Shown one piece after another: positions 54,535 through 64,000 of a DNA stretch of 64,000 bases; the first letter of the stretch is position 1; each line of letters starts with the position of its first letter. The translations under genes and the position numbers were made by a program. Source of the stretch: Sorghum bicolor. Lineage: Eukaryota; Streptophyta; Magnoliopsida; Poales; Poaceae. The notes under the pieces were generated by a model. It saw only the letters and a program-made list of their open reading frames with translations, ran no database searches and was not told where the DNA came from. The stretch is from NCBI RefSeq assembly GCF_000003195.3, contig NC_012870.2, positions 20,080,501-20,144,500 of the forward strand, written 5' to 3'.

Positions 54535-55724
54535 TATGACCACACCACCAAGCAAGATGTCACAAGCTCCAAGTCAAGCTACACCCACTCAAGTTTCACC
54601 TACACCGACACCAGCTCAAGTCATCGATGGACCGATCACACGTAGTCGTGCAAAGAAGCTACAACAAGAGGTCCACGCGCTACTTTGTGAGATTTATTTT
54701 AACATTAATGATAATTATATGCTACCTAAGTGTTGTACCTTGATTGTACTCAGGTATATAGAAGAAGAGAAGGAAGAATCGGACCATGAAGAACGGACCA
54801 GTGCAAGTTCCAGAAGAAGTCAAAAACGGACCAGTGGATGTCAAAAACGGACCAGTGCAAAGAATCTTCATAACTTTTTACTCACAAAAGCTATGAAGGT
54901 CCATGAGCACTTGTTGGAAAGCTTGACGAGTCTACTTTCCAATGAATCTATTGGCGACCAGTTTGGATATACCATATTGCCTGCAGACTAGAATTAGTAC
55001 AGACTGCTCAGAAGGTCAACAGTCTGTCGTGACAGAATGTTGGTACAAATTGCCAAGTAAAACTGTACCAATCTACAACGTTTCGTGCTGGTTGGCATAC
55101 ATTGCTGGAAAGCCTTTTGAGTCTAGTTTCACACCTAAGAAACGGTTCATCATTTGGACTTCCCAATAAAAAGTTATGGTCAGTTTATTGGAACTGCTCT
55201 GGAGGCCAACAGTCACGCGAAGCCACTTCGGGAATCCATTTCGAGGGGACCTTTCATATTATCTTCCCTCAGAAACTCTATTTCGTTTTCATACCTATCT
55301 AGCAGGGCTGTTGCTAGTATAAATACCCCCTAAGACTCATTGTAATCTCAGACTTTGATAATTGAAATACAGAACCTCTTTGTTCAGCTGCGTGCTAACA
55401 AATTCAGAGAGTGATCTCTACCCCTTTGCTCTTGTGATTTCCTCGCGGGATTACATAGGCGGCGGCTTCATCCGCTCCCAATTGGTGCTCCTACTCCCTT
55501 CAAGGTATTCCTTGATTGATTGTAGGCTGTGTTGGTTGGTTCTTTGAGAGTGTGGTTGGGCGAATCCTCGATTCAGGTTGCCGGTTAAAGACGGTGGTTG
55601 GCTTCGAGTTTTATTTGCCAGGTTGCACTAGTTATCGCTGCTTGCAGCAAGTTATCCAGCTGTTCTTCAGCTAGTTATCGGTGTTTATCCTACGTCGTGA
55701 AGATCGGGACAACGTGACGCATCA
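54532..55724 (+). repeat. 3' LTR of chromovirus-like element
   Basis: 1,193 bp, near-identical to 49018-50211. The integrase frame continues about 150 codons into it (to 54991), including PITRSRAKKLQQEVHALL. Confidence 0.9.
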
Positions 55725-56341
55725 CCGTTCCTATCTCGGATTTCTATATCAAAGTCTTGGAGTAGAAGAATCCATCGAATTAGACGAGGCTTAGCATCTT
55801 TCTTAGTGAGGAGATACTTGAGAGCAGCGTGGTCTGAATAGATGATTATCTTTGCCCCCACTAAGTAAGATTTAAACTTGTCTATAGCAAAGACAATAGC
55901 CAAAAGCTCTTTTTCAGTTGTAGTGTAATTGAGCTGTGGTCCAGACAAGGTTTTGCTAGCGTAGGATATGGCATGATGCTTTTTATCCTTGGTTTGTCCT
56001 AAAACGGCACCAACCGCAAAATCGCTAGTATCACACATGATCTCAAAAGGAAGATTCCAATCAGGTGGTTGGATAATCGGGGCTGAGATGAGTGCTTTCT
56101 TAAGAGTTTGAAAAGATTCATGACACTCATCACTAAAGATGAAAGGTGCATCCTTAGCTAGGAGACTAGTTAGGGGTCTAGCAATTTGAGAGAAGTTCTT
56201 GATAAAGCGTCTATAGAACCCTGCATGTCCCAAAAAGCTACGGATTCCTTTCACATTCGTGGGAGGTGGAAGTTTTTCAATAACTTCAATCTTTGCTTTG
56301 TCCACCTCTATACCACGTTCAGACACTCTATGTCCTAGCAC
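55725..56341 (-). pseudogene. RNase H and RT thumb of second Athila-type element
   Basis: The minus-strand frame carries [59 protein letters not shown] and [20 protein letters not shown] up to the insertion at 55725. A stop (TAG) just upstream at about 56352 breaks continuity with the RT palm. Confidence 0.82.
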
Positions 56342-56900
56342 TATTCCTTCCTAAACCATAAAATGGCATTTCTCTCAGTTCAGGATTAAGTGCTTTTCGT
56401 CACGTCGCTGCAAGACTCTATCTAAATTATCCAAACAATGATTTAAGGTTTTGCCATAGATGGTAAAATCATCCATGAAAACCTCCATGATCTTCTCAAT
56501 CATGTCCGAGAAAATAGACATCATGCACAGTTGGAAAGAAGCTGGAGCATTGCACAATCCGAACGACATTCGTCGGTATGCATAAGTTCCATACGGGCAT
56601 GTAAAGGTAGTCTTTTCTTGGTCATCTGGGTGGATTGGGATTTGGTGATATGTAGAATAACCATCAAGGAACACAGAAGAAAGAGTGGTTTGCAAGCCGT
56701 TCCAACATTTCATCAATGAAGGTTAACGGAAAGTGATCTTTCTTTGTAGCCTTGTTGAGTTTTCGATAGTCAATACACATACGCCACCCAGTGAAAATTC
56801 TTTGTGGGATGAGTTCATTCTTCTCATTCCTAACGATCGTCATTCCTCCTTTCTTTGGCACTACTTGGACAGGGCTAACCCACTCACTATGTGGCACAGG
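56342..56900 (-). pseudogene. Reverse transcriptase palm of second Athila-type element
   Basis: Two overlapping minus-strand frames give MPHSEWVSPVQVVPKKGGMT, RMCIDYRKLNKATKKDHFPL, FLDGYSTYHQIPIHPDDQEK, SFGLCNAPASFQLCMMSIFS and the catalytic VFMDDF. A frameshift lies at about 56690. Copies RNA into DNA in an intact element. Confidence 0.82.
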
Positions 56901-58010
56901 ATAAATAATCCCAGCATGATAGAGTTTGAGGACCTCTTTCTTAACACCTCTCGCATAGCATTGTTAAGTCTCCGTTGTGGTTCCCTTGAAGGTGTAAAAT
57001 TGGGATCAATAGGGATGTGATGAGTGCAGAGAATGGGACTAATGCCTGTGAGATCTTTGAGAGAGTAGCCAAATGCTGATCTATGCCTTTCAAGAACAGT
57101 GACAAGTTGTGTTTCATAATCGAAAAGCTTGTCACTAATAATTACTAGAGTTTTTGGGTTGTTGTGCAAAAAGACATATCTAAGGCCACAAGGAAGAGGT
57201 TTTAACTCTATCGAATGAGGTGAAGGTTGTTCATTTTTGTCCAGCTCAACGGGTTCTATCAACTCTTCTTCTTCTTGAACAAAGTGTTCATGATTAAAGA
57301 ATGGTTGGGCCATCTCCTCTTGAGTCAGCATTAAGATCTCCTCAATAGGATCTGGTTCAAGTTTGGGTTCCACTATTGTGTTAATTGATCTGGCAAGAGG
57401 AACAACAATAGTGGAATTCCCAACCTTGAAGTCTAAATGACCTCGTTGTGGTTGTTCTTGTAGAAGTTTCATGATTGGTCTGCCAATTAAGAGAGGAATC
57501 TCCGGTATGTCAAAAATGTGAAAATCTAGACATATTCCAGAGTCCTTGATTCTAACAGGAATTGCCCTTAATACCTCATGGCTTTCTAGAATTAATCCAG
57601 ATGGACTTTGTAAAAGTTTTTGAGTTGGGGTTATGGACTCATTGGGATAAAGAGTGTCAGCTAACTCCTTGGAAATAACATTTATCCCAACATATGGATT
57701 GTAGTGGACCTTCCTAGCGAACCCTCTAATTTGGCACAGAAGAATGGTTGAAGGAGTGATGATTCGAGCTACCTCAGGAGACAGCTCTGCTTCTGTTAGC
57801 CATTCATAACTCAGAATAGCCGAAAGGCTTTTGATGTGTTCTATGTCAACAGATTCTACTCTTAGAATGGATTGAGTGGTCCCTGCTAGAGGTCGTGTTT
57901 GGATAAGAAAATTCGAGGCATTTCCATAATCTTCAAAAAGATCTTCCTCGAATTCAAAGGGATGCTCTAAAGGTGGTCGTTCATTATCCCTTAGTTGGTT
58001 TTGCATTCCC
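56900..58010 (-). pseudogene. Protease/linker region of second Athila-type element
   Basis: A 381-codon minus-strand frame (56861-58006). It carries the protease-like part with VHYNPYVGINVISKELADTL where D-T-G would be expected, then ICLDFHIFDIPEIPLLIGRP, an acidic linker, LKPLPCGLRYVFLHNN and HRSAFGYSLKDLTGISPILC leading into RT. A frameshift at about 56945 precedes the RT palm. Confidence 0.7.
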
Positions 58011-58860
58011 TTATCAGGAGGTTTCTCTACAACTAAATTAATAGGTGGGTCAGGTGGAATTTCTAACTCGGTTGCAAGTTCCTTATCTTTTGGTTTAGGA
58101 TCAGGCTCGACTTCTTTTTCTTCTTCAGGAAACTCATCATAAATGCCTGTGTGAGGGGTATTTTCAAGGATTCTCTCTAGGATAGCTCTCCCCTCATCTA
58201 TGAGTTTGTGTGCGAATGAGTCTCCTGAAGCAATGTCGAGGTGAAGAGCAGCTTCCTTGTTTAGACCACGATAAAAGTGGTAGTACAGTACATGGTCAGG
58301 CAGGGAAAGGTTTGGACCGGAATTGGTAAGGCTTGTGAACCTAGCCCAAGCTGCTCCTAAAGTTTCCTTCTCTCTTTGTTTGAATGTAAGAATTTTGATT
58401 CTAAGGTCAGCGATTCAAAAAAGTGGGAAGAAAGCGAGACAAAATTTGTCCCGAAGTTCATCCCAATATCCATTATTGCCTCCTACAGAATGAGCATACC
58501 ACTTTTTTGCTCTTCCCAAAAGGGAGAACAGAAATAATTTTCATTTAAGGGTTTCTTGTGTCATGCCGGAAATAGATCGGCAAGAGCACAACTGCTCGAA
58601 TTCTCTAAGGTGGGTGTATGGATCTTCATCTACTTGCCCAAAGAAGGGTTGCTCCTGAATCATGGCTATTAGATCAGGGCCGAGGTCATAGCCATCTATA
58701 AGAATTGGATATGATGATGGTGGTGGCTCTAATAACTCGCCCTTTGGAGCAAAGAATTTATAGATAGGAGTGAAATCCATGTGGTATGGTGAAAATGGTA
58801 AGGTGAGTGTGGAAAAGAAAAAGGATACATGGATGACTTGGTTCGAAACTAGCACAGCTA
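58010..58860 (-). pseudogene. gag of second Athila-type element, broken
   Basis: The minus-strand N-terminus begins about 58780 with MDFTPIYKFFAPKGEL. It continues with VDEDPYTHLREFEQLCSCRS and ISGMTQETLK, the Athila-type capsid start; later blocks follow with stops at about 58540 and 58415. It is shorter than a full Athila gag. Confidence 0.7.
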
Positions 58861-58882
58861 CCGTTCCCCGGCAACGACGCCA
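58861..58882 (-). other. Primer-binding site of second Athila-type element
   Basis: The minus strand TGGCGTCGTTGCCGGGGAA lies 8 bases from the LTR; one mismatch to the tRNA-Asp type consensus. Confidence 0.78.
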
Positions 58883-58889
58883 GAAAGCT

Positions 58890-59655
58890 TGTTGGGTATT
58901 TTAAACGCAAATAGAAAAATCCGCAAGCGCACGGATACCGATGTAGCTTTCACCCGGGAGTATTCCAGAGTATCGATTTTCCACAGGGAACGTGAGTGTA
59001 CTAATTAAGATTCAAGATCGCCCAAGGATAACTATATAATTATTTTTGGTGGGAAGAGAGGAAGTTTCCTGAGAGTGCTCTAATTGATCTAAGAATCAAG
59101 AATTACTTCAAAGATTATTTATTTCGGGACATCAAAACACTAACCACAGAAAGAGATGAGAAGGGGGCTAGGAAGCTCTGACTACGGTCCTACAAATACT
59201 GATCCGAACGAGATGGAATACGTCGACTGATAGAGGTGTCACTACCCTAGGGTTACCACAACAATCCGCAGGATTGGGTGCAATTCCAGGTAATTGCAAG
59301 ACTAAACACCACGTCTAATCTATTAATTACTACTCTAGCATTGCAAAGACTAGAGCACTTGATCCAAGCAGGAATCCAATAAATAACTTGAATATAAATA
59401 AAAGTAATTAAAGAACTCAGGAATTATGAATTGAAGAACTTGGAGAACGATGAAGAACGAACCAGTTGCTGCAAAAGTACAATGTTGAGGAAGATCAGAG
59501 AGTTCCGGCTCCTCCTCCGCTCTCCACTTCTCTCTCCCTATTTTCTAGATTACAACTAGAACTAACTAGAACTCGAACTAGATGAACTAGAACTAGAACT
59601 AGATGAACTAGAGGGATCCTCTCTACTTTGATGAATAATTGAAACCCTAGCTTTG
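58890..59655 (-). repeat. 5' LTR (3' part) of second Athila-type element
   Basis: Near-identical to 43873-43974 plus 45215-45880 of the 3' LTR. It breaks off after ACCCTAGCTT at 59655, where the next element begins. The missing part of this LTR should reappear beyond the window. Confidence 0.85.
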
Positions 59656-60659
59656 TGTCGGCGTCTAGATTCGTGGTCTAGGCACTAACAAGTATAAGTC
59701 TACGTGACCGACAGAGCTTGGATGGTGATGCAAGTGAGACACAGGGGGTTTATACTGGTTCGGGCCAAGAATGCCCTACGTCCAGTGCGATCGAGGGTCC
59801 TGTATAACCTTGCACCCAAGGGTGCTTGTAGTAGGGGTTACAAGCGGATTGCGAGAGAGGGGTAAGCCCCAGGTCTCGGCTTGGTGATGGACAGAGTGTG
59901 GATTGCTGCTCTATGAAAGAGTGTTGTGCGTGTGAGTGTATGTGTTCTGGACCTGTGTCTCTCCTCCAATTGTGAACCCTGGCTCTCCTTTTATAGTCTC
60001 AAGGGGAAGACAGGTTTTTACAAGAGTAGATTTCTTCTGTTGAATGGTGAAACCACAGTCCCGACCCTGTTGAGGCTGGTCCATCTCGTCCTTGAGGGAT
60101 GGTTGACGGCATGGCTGTTCCTGTATAGGGTTACCGAGCCTTGTAGGGGTCGCGGGGGTCGGATCGCCGGTACTGCTGCATATCCTGTCAACAGTGGGAA
60201 ATGACCACAAACAGTGGTGCTGATTTACCTCACCCATTCCCTTTCTCCTGTGCGGTAGTGTGCTACAGTGAACAGGGGTAAGGGTGTATAGTGACAGAGG
60301 TAAGGCCACAGTGATCGGGGTGGTTGAAACAGTCGTCGCCTTGCCCTGCCGCGTTATGGGGGCCGTCGCGTCCGTCATGTCGGGGGAAGTCTTGTTACCC
60401 AGGTGGAGTGGGGTCCGGCACCCGAGCCTGGACGGGGTCGGGCGAAATGGAGCTTGCGTCCGAGACCCTGAGAGGTCGGGCGAGTCGGAACTGGCGTCCG
60501 AGGCCCTGGGGGGTCGGGCGAGTCGGAACTGGCGTCCGAGGCCCTGAGGGGTCGGGCGAGTCAGAACTGGCGTCCGAGGCCCTGATGATTGTAATTAGTA
60601 TGTTTTTTTGTGTTTTTTAACTGCTCTAATTTGGGTACCCCTTATTATGGCACCCAACA
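59656..60659 (+). repeat. 5' LTR candidate
   Basis: From TGTCGGCG to CCCAACA, about 1.0 kb. The end is inferred from the TG...CA rule. No recognisable primer-binding site follows, so the true LTR could be longer. Confidence 0.5.
60434..60585 (+). repeat. 38-bp minisatellite, about four copies
   Basis: The unit GGTCGGGCGAGTCGGAACTG-GCGTCCGAGGCCCTG(A/G)GG is repeated, with a diverged first copy (60434-60472) and three close copies. Confidence 0.88.
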
Positions 60660-61788
60660 GTAGCCCCCGAGCCTCTGAAGGGGTGAGGTCACCTCTTTAG
60701 AGGTTCTCTTCCCACGAACTGTAGTCGACTCGGAGCCTTTTACTTTTTTTCGGGGGGTGCGCGCGAGCGCACCCGCCGGGTGTAGCCCCCGAGCCTTTTG
60801 GAGGAATGATGTTATTCCTTCAAAGGCTTTTACCTCTTGACATCTTTAGTCTGGAGTGTTTCAAGGAAAAGGTTGCGTGTTCTTTACACGTAGTGCCTGT
60901 TCCTGTGGTGCGAGGAAGCCCCCGAGCCCTTTCCCCGCAAGGGTCGATCAGGTTCTTTCTCGTCTTGTAATTTCGTCCCTCATTCTTCCTTTCGCTCGGA
61001 GGAGGGGTGGGTCATGCCGTACTACCCTCGGTGGGCGAGTGACGACACTTCTCGGGAGCTGCAGGCGGGTAGATCCGAGTGGATGTCCGAGTCCCGTTCG
61101 ATAGGGCTCGGCTAGTGGCCTTATGGGCACATCTCAAAAAGTACCCGAGGGAAGTCACGGTGGATGTCGGAACCGTTCGTTAGGTCCCGAGGGCTCGATG
61201 CCTCCCTCGATGGGATCCCACTCTCGTGACACCCGCATGGGTCTCGGATATGACTTGCAAAGATGTGCTGACTCCCTGTAGGGTTCGGACCTTGGCCTCT
61301 ATTGTGCTCATCTCCAGTCATCCCTCACTCAGTTATCCTGAGGCGACTGTTCGAACCTGTGTCGCAGGTCAGTCTCGCAACCTCTGGAACGTAGGTGGCC
61401 ATGGCCTGGGGATTTTGGGCCTTGAAAGGCTTTCTTTAGACTCGTTCTTTCGCGTCGGGGTCGGGCGAGACGGAATCTGACGCCCGACTGAGACCTCCAT
61501 GCGACGCTTGGTCAGCGGGGGGTCGGGCGCCGCGTCCCTTGGAAGGAACCGCCCTGACATAACTTTTCAGGGCGCTCCTTTTGAGGCGCGGCGCATGGGG
61601 ACTCGAAACGGCTGTGCCGTCTCGCCCCGGTTTGGACGGGACGTTTCGCCTGCGAATTTAATGCGCGTGTGCGGTGGGCGCGGGAATCGGAGGGAGTTGG
61701 CGCTTCGAGTTTTTCACCTGAGTGGGGGACGGTTGCTCTCTCCCCGCTTGGCCTTCTTCGTAGGGGCGTGGTCGTGGCTCGTCCCTCC

Positions 61789-61796
61789 TATAAAAG
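61789..61796 (+). promoter_or_regulatory. Internal TATA box upstream of the element's gene
   Basis: TATAAAAG, 133 bp before the ATG at 61922, in a GC-rich context. It lies more than 1 kb inside the LTR end and fits a separate internal promoter. Confidence 0.55.
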
Positions 61797-61921
61797 CGGC
61801 TGCTGGGGGCTCGATTTCTCCCCTCTCGCTCCTGCGCCATCAAGCCTTTGCCTTCTGCCGCTTCTCCTGCTGCCGTCTCTTCCACCTTCATCGCGCAGAC
61901 TCTCCTCTTCCTCGCGGAGCC

Positions 61922-64000
61922 ATGGCTGGTGTCGAGGCGTGGCCACCCAGCAATGTGACCAAGTCCGCGCTGGAGGCACGCGTGAAGGCCGGGATTCTCC
62001 GTCCCCTTAAGGATGTCGGGTTCCCGGAGTGGATCGTTCCCTCGGCGAACGACAGGGAGCCAAACCCGCCGCCGGGCTATGTGGTGTGCTTCCTGTCGTT
62101 CCTAGACCGGGGGTTTGGAGTTCCGGCCGGCCGCCTGATCAGGGCCATCCTCCACCACTACGAGGTGGAGTTACACAACCTGAACCCAAACTCGGTGATG
62201 CAGGCTGCCGTCTTCACCACGGTCTGCGAGGGGTTCCTGGCGGTTCCGGTCAACTGGAATCTCTGGCTCCACCTCTTCAAGGCGGAGATGTCGGCTCGTT
62301 ACGTGGGGAAGGAGAAATTCCCCCTGCGGGCCGGCGGCTGCACGCTGCAGCTTCGTCAGCAGCGGGCCGGGCTGTACATATGGAGCTCGATGCCTTTGTC
62401 GAACCGGGGGTGGCAGAGCGCGTGGTTCTACCTCCGGAACGACGGCGGCCTGCTCCCGAAGTTCACCGGGAAGATGGTGACGGAGGTTCCCATGAAGTGG
62501 GCGTGGGGCGCTCCGACCGAGGAGCAGAAGAGGCTCGCCCCGCTTCTCGCGGGGCTTCAGAAGTTGCGAGATGCCGAAGTCACCGCGGCCACGGTGGCGA
62601 CTGCCTTCCACAAGAGGAGTCTGCTTCCGCTGGCGCAGCGGCGAGTGCCCATGTTCGAGATGACCCGGGGGGTCCCCTGGGCAGGGACGAGGATGTTGGC
62701 AGAGCCGCTATCGGCCTCGGACATCGCCGCCCGGGTCGAGAAGACGACGCACCCAGAGATGAAGAATTCTCGGGTGGTGCCGATGCGCCCTGAAAAGGGC
62801 TACATTTCCCTGGTGAGTATGGATTTTTTGCGCCTTCTTTTCATTTCCTTCTTGCCTTTTCTTTGACTCCTGATCGTTCGCAGAGGATGGGGGTCGTCAA
62901 GGATTCCCTGCCCCCTGTCCCAGAGGACAAGGAGATCCGGGCCCAGAATCGGGCTCGTAACGAGGAGCAGAAGAAGGCCAAGGAGGACAAGAAGGCCAAG
63001 GCAGCGCGGAAAGCACAGCGGCGGGAGATCTCCGCCAAAAATCATCGTGAAGCCGAGAAGGCGGGGGTCGCCCCGCCCCCCTCTCCCGAGACTTCGGTCT
63101 CGGAGATAGAGGGCGGGGGCGGCGACGTCGACTAGCTTGACGAGCTGATGGAGGAGGACGACGTTATCCCTCCGCCCGGTGGGGGAATCGAGGCCCCGGA
63201 GGGGTCGAAGACCCGAGGGGGGTCGGAGGCCCGAGGGGGGTCGGAGATCCGAGAGGGGTCGGAGGCCCCCCAGGGGGCCCAAGCGCCGAGGGGCGGACAG
63301 GCCGCCCCCCACATCATTGTGGATGATGAGGTCAGCGCCCCTCGTGAGGGTTCAGCCCCGGTGGGTCCTCAAGAAGGGGGGAAGGCGTCGGAGGCCGGAT
63401 CCGAGGCGCTACCTCAAACGGTAGTGCCAGAGGGTCCGGCCGAGCCCGCCCCAGCGTCCGGGGCGGGAACTGTTGCCCTGGGGGAGGCGTCGCAGGCGGA
63501 GACCGCCGTGGTGTCTCCTACGTCGTCGGCAGGCGAGGCAGGGGTCGGACCGGCGGCCCCAGGCGCCGCGGGAGGCCCCCTAGGAGCTCCGAGCTCCCAG
63601 AAGAAGTCTGCTCCCCGAGCGAGGTATGTATAGGATTTCTGGTTCCTCTGCTGATTTTTTTGTTTTTCTCTTTCTTCTAACTTGGTGTTGTTTCCCCAGC
63701 CGTAAGCAAAAGGCGCCTTCGGTGGCGCTGGCCCCCCTGAAAGCTGTGAAGAGGGGGCTCAGTCAACTCCCGGGTCGGCTAGGCCCGTGTCTCCGCCGCC
63801 TCCAGGCTACGAGGAGGCAGGGCGCCACCCGAGGCAAGACACGGGGGCGCCGAAGCCCCAAGGACCGGAGGACGCTGACCTCGGAGGCGCGGCCCGTCCT
63901 ACGTGCGCTGAGGAGGGGCGAGCCATCGTGGTGTCCAACGCGGCGCCCGAGGCCCCCGCGGCGGGGAGGGAGGAGGAAACCGGATGGGGCAAGAGCCCCG
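61922..64000 (+). pseudogene. Intron-containing 'putative gypsy type transposon' domain gene
   Basis: Exon 1 (61922-62812) starts at an ATG in good context (GAGCCATGG). It encodes about 297 residues with PPPGYVVCFLSFLDRGFGVP, NLNPNSVMQAAVFTTVCEGF and SMPLSNRGWQSAWFYLRND, which I recognise as the Pfam 'putative gypsy type transposon' (transposase_28) domain. GT-AG introns at 62813-62883 and 63624-63699 separate it from exon 2 (62884-63623), which has a Lys/Ala/Glu-rich coiled-coil-like segment and then Gly/Ser/Glu-rich repeats, and from exon 3. An in-frame TAG at 63133-63135 interrupts exon 2, hence pseudogene. The molecular function of this family is not known to me; a Gag-like role is a guess. 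Confidence 0.7.
63195..63275 (+). repeat. Coding minisatellite of about 21 bp in exon 2
   Basis: Four copies of a GGGGTCGGAGGCCCGAG(G)-type unit give G-S-E/K-x-R-G-G repeats. Confidence 0.75.

Larger units (their letters stand above)
49018..55724 (+). mobile_element. Chromovirus-like Ty3/gypsy element, internally deleted
   Basis: 6.7 kb with LTRs 49018-50211 and 54532-55724 (both TGATATGACC to GACGCATCA). The flanking 5-mers CCCTT and CCGTT match but for one base. It has a primer-binding site TGGTATCAAAG (tRNA-Met type) and a polypurine tract AAGGGGGGGGA. The gag-pol frame 51180-53429 is open, but the gag core and the integrase core are missing and a stop lies between RT and RNase H. By eye the LTRs differ at roughly 25-30 of about 1,190 positions, so the insertion is fairly young. 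It lies in RNase H of the second Athila-type element. Confidence 0.88.
43873..59655 (-). mobile_element. Second Athila-type Ty3/gypsy element, three times interrupted
   Basis: On the minus strand: a 5' LTR (starting beyond 59655 and ending at 58890), primer-binding site, gag, protease region, RT, RNase H, integrase, long 3' non-coding region, polypurine tract and 3' LTR (46342-43873). The integrase is open for 379 codons, but RT and gag carry stops. It landed in a LINE (left flank TCAGG). Insertions: a solo LTR in the 3' LTR, a chromovirus-like element in RNase H, and a further element at about 59656 that interrupts the 5' LTR. Confidence 0.85.
59656..64000 (+). mobile_element. LTR retrotransposon of 'putative gypsy' type, runs off the window
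   Basis: Starts TGTCGGCGTCTAGATTCG. An LTR-like unit ends CACCCAACA at 60659, followed by a GC-rich leader and a gene related to the 'putative gypsy type transposon' family of grasses. The LTR carries TTTATACTGGTTCGGGCC, a phrase I know from LTRs of grass gypsy elements. Without the right end neither the LTR length nor the TSD can be confirmed. Three CCCCCGAGCC motifs (60664, 60786, 60918) follow the LTR. Confidence 0.7.

Noticed and set aside
54458..54991. An independent gene at the chromovirus 3' LTR (with a copy at 49022-49483)
   Set aside because: The LTR part is the same in both LTRs; it is the read-on of the integrase frame, not a separate gene.

Overview
This window is a transposon-dense stretch of a grass nuclear genome, most likely Sorghum or a close Andropogoneae relative. 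The evidence is repeated PIF/Harbinger-type MITEs with GGCCTTGTTTAGTTC ends, Stowaway and Tourist MITEs, a Helitron with grass-type ends, Athila-type, chromovirus-type and Sirevirus-type LTR sequences, a Cassandra element carrying 5S rRNA-like LTRs, and a plant gene with GT-AG introns. There is no operon structure or any other prokaryotic feature. Only one gene looks like a functional host gene.

Layout. 1-11,400: AT-rich intergenic DNA built from small DNA transposons. It holds a ~3.35 kb non-autonomous Helitron (63-3408), Stowaway, Tourist and Harbinger MITEs (some nested, many with visible target-site duplications, TSDs), a perfect 183-bp tandem duplication and AT microsatellites. 11,400-14,420: AT-rich DNA with LTR-like remnants. 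14,421-30,062: an old minus-strand Athila-type Ty3/gypsy element, left-truncated, with its 5' LTR at 28,848-30,062. A plus-strand non-autonomous Athila-like element (16,069-26,344) is inserted in its reverse transcriptase, and that element in turn carries a Sirevirus-like solo LTR (18,680-20,601, TSD ACGTG) in its gag. 30,063-32,580: unclassified repeats and a minus-strand Cassandra element (31,581-32,241).

32,592-38,300: the host gene, a three-exon gene for a plant double-stranded-RNA-binding protein of the DRB2/DRB3/DRB5 type. It has two N-terminal dsRNA-binding motifs and a long Pro/Ser/Gln-rich tail with five 20-residue repeats. 38,300-41,800: flanking DNA and more MITEs. 41,850-42,360: an NLR resistance-gene fragment with stops. 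42,500-43,872: a broken L1-type LINE.

43,873-59,655: a second minus-strand Athila-type element with an open integrase frame. It has been hit three times: a solo LTR in its 3' LTR (43,975-45,209, TSD GGAAC), a 6.7 kb plus-strand chromovirus-like element in its RNase H (49,018-55,724), and another plus-strand element that interrupts its 5' LTR at about 59,656 and runs off the window. That last element has an LTR, a minisatellite and an intron-containing gene of the 'putative gypsy type transposon' family with its own TATA box.

The most interesting relationship is among the Athila-type elements. The non-autonomous 16,069-26,344 element shares LTR 5' sequence, primer-binding site, a 3' non-coding module and a polypurine hairpin with the coding-competent-looking 43,873-59,655 element. 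It lacks reverse transcriptase and integrase but carries two retropepsin-like domains in tandem, while both coding relatives show an N-P-x-V-G sequence where the protease Asp motif would be expected. All calls come from reading the sequence by eye; no database search was run.
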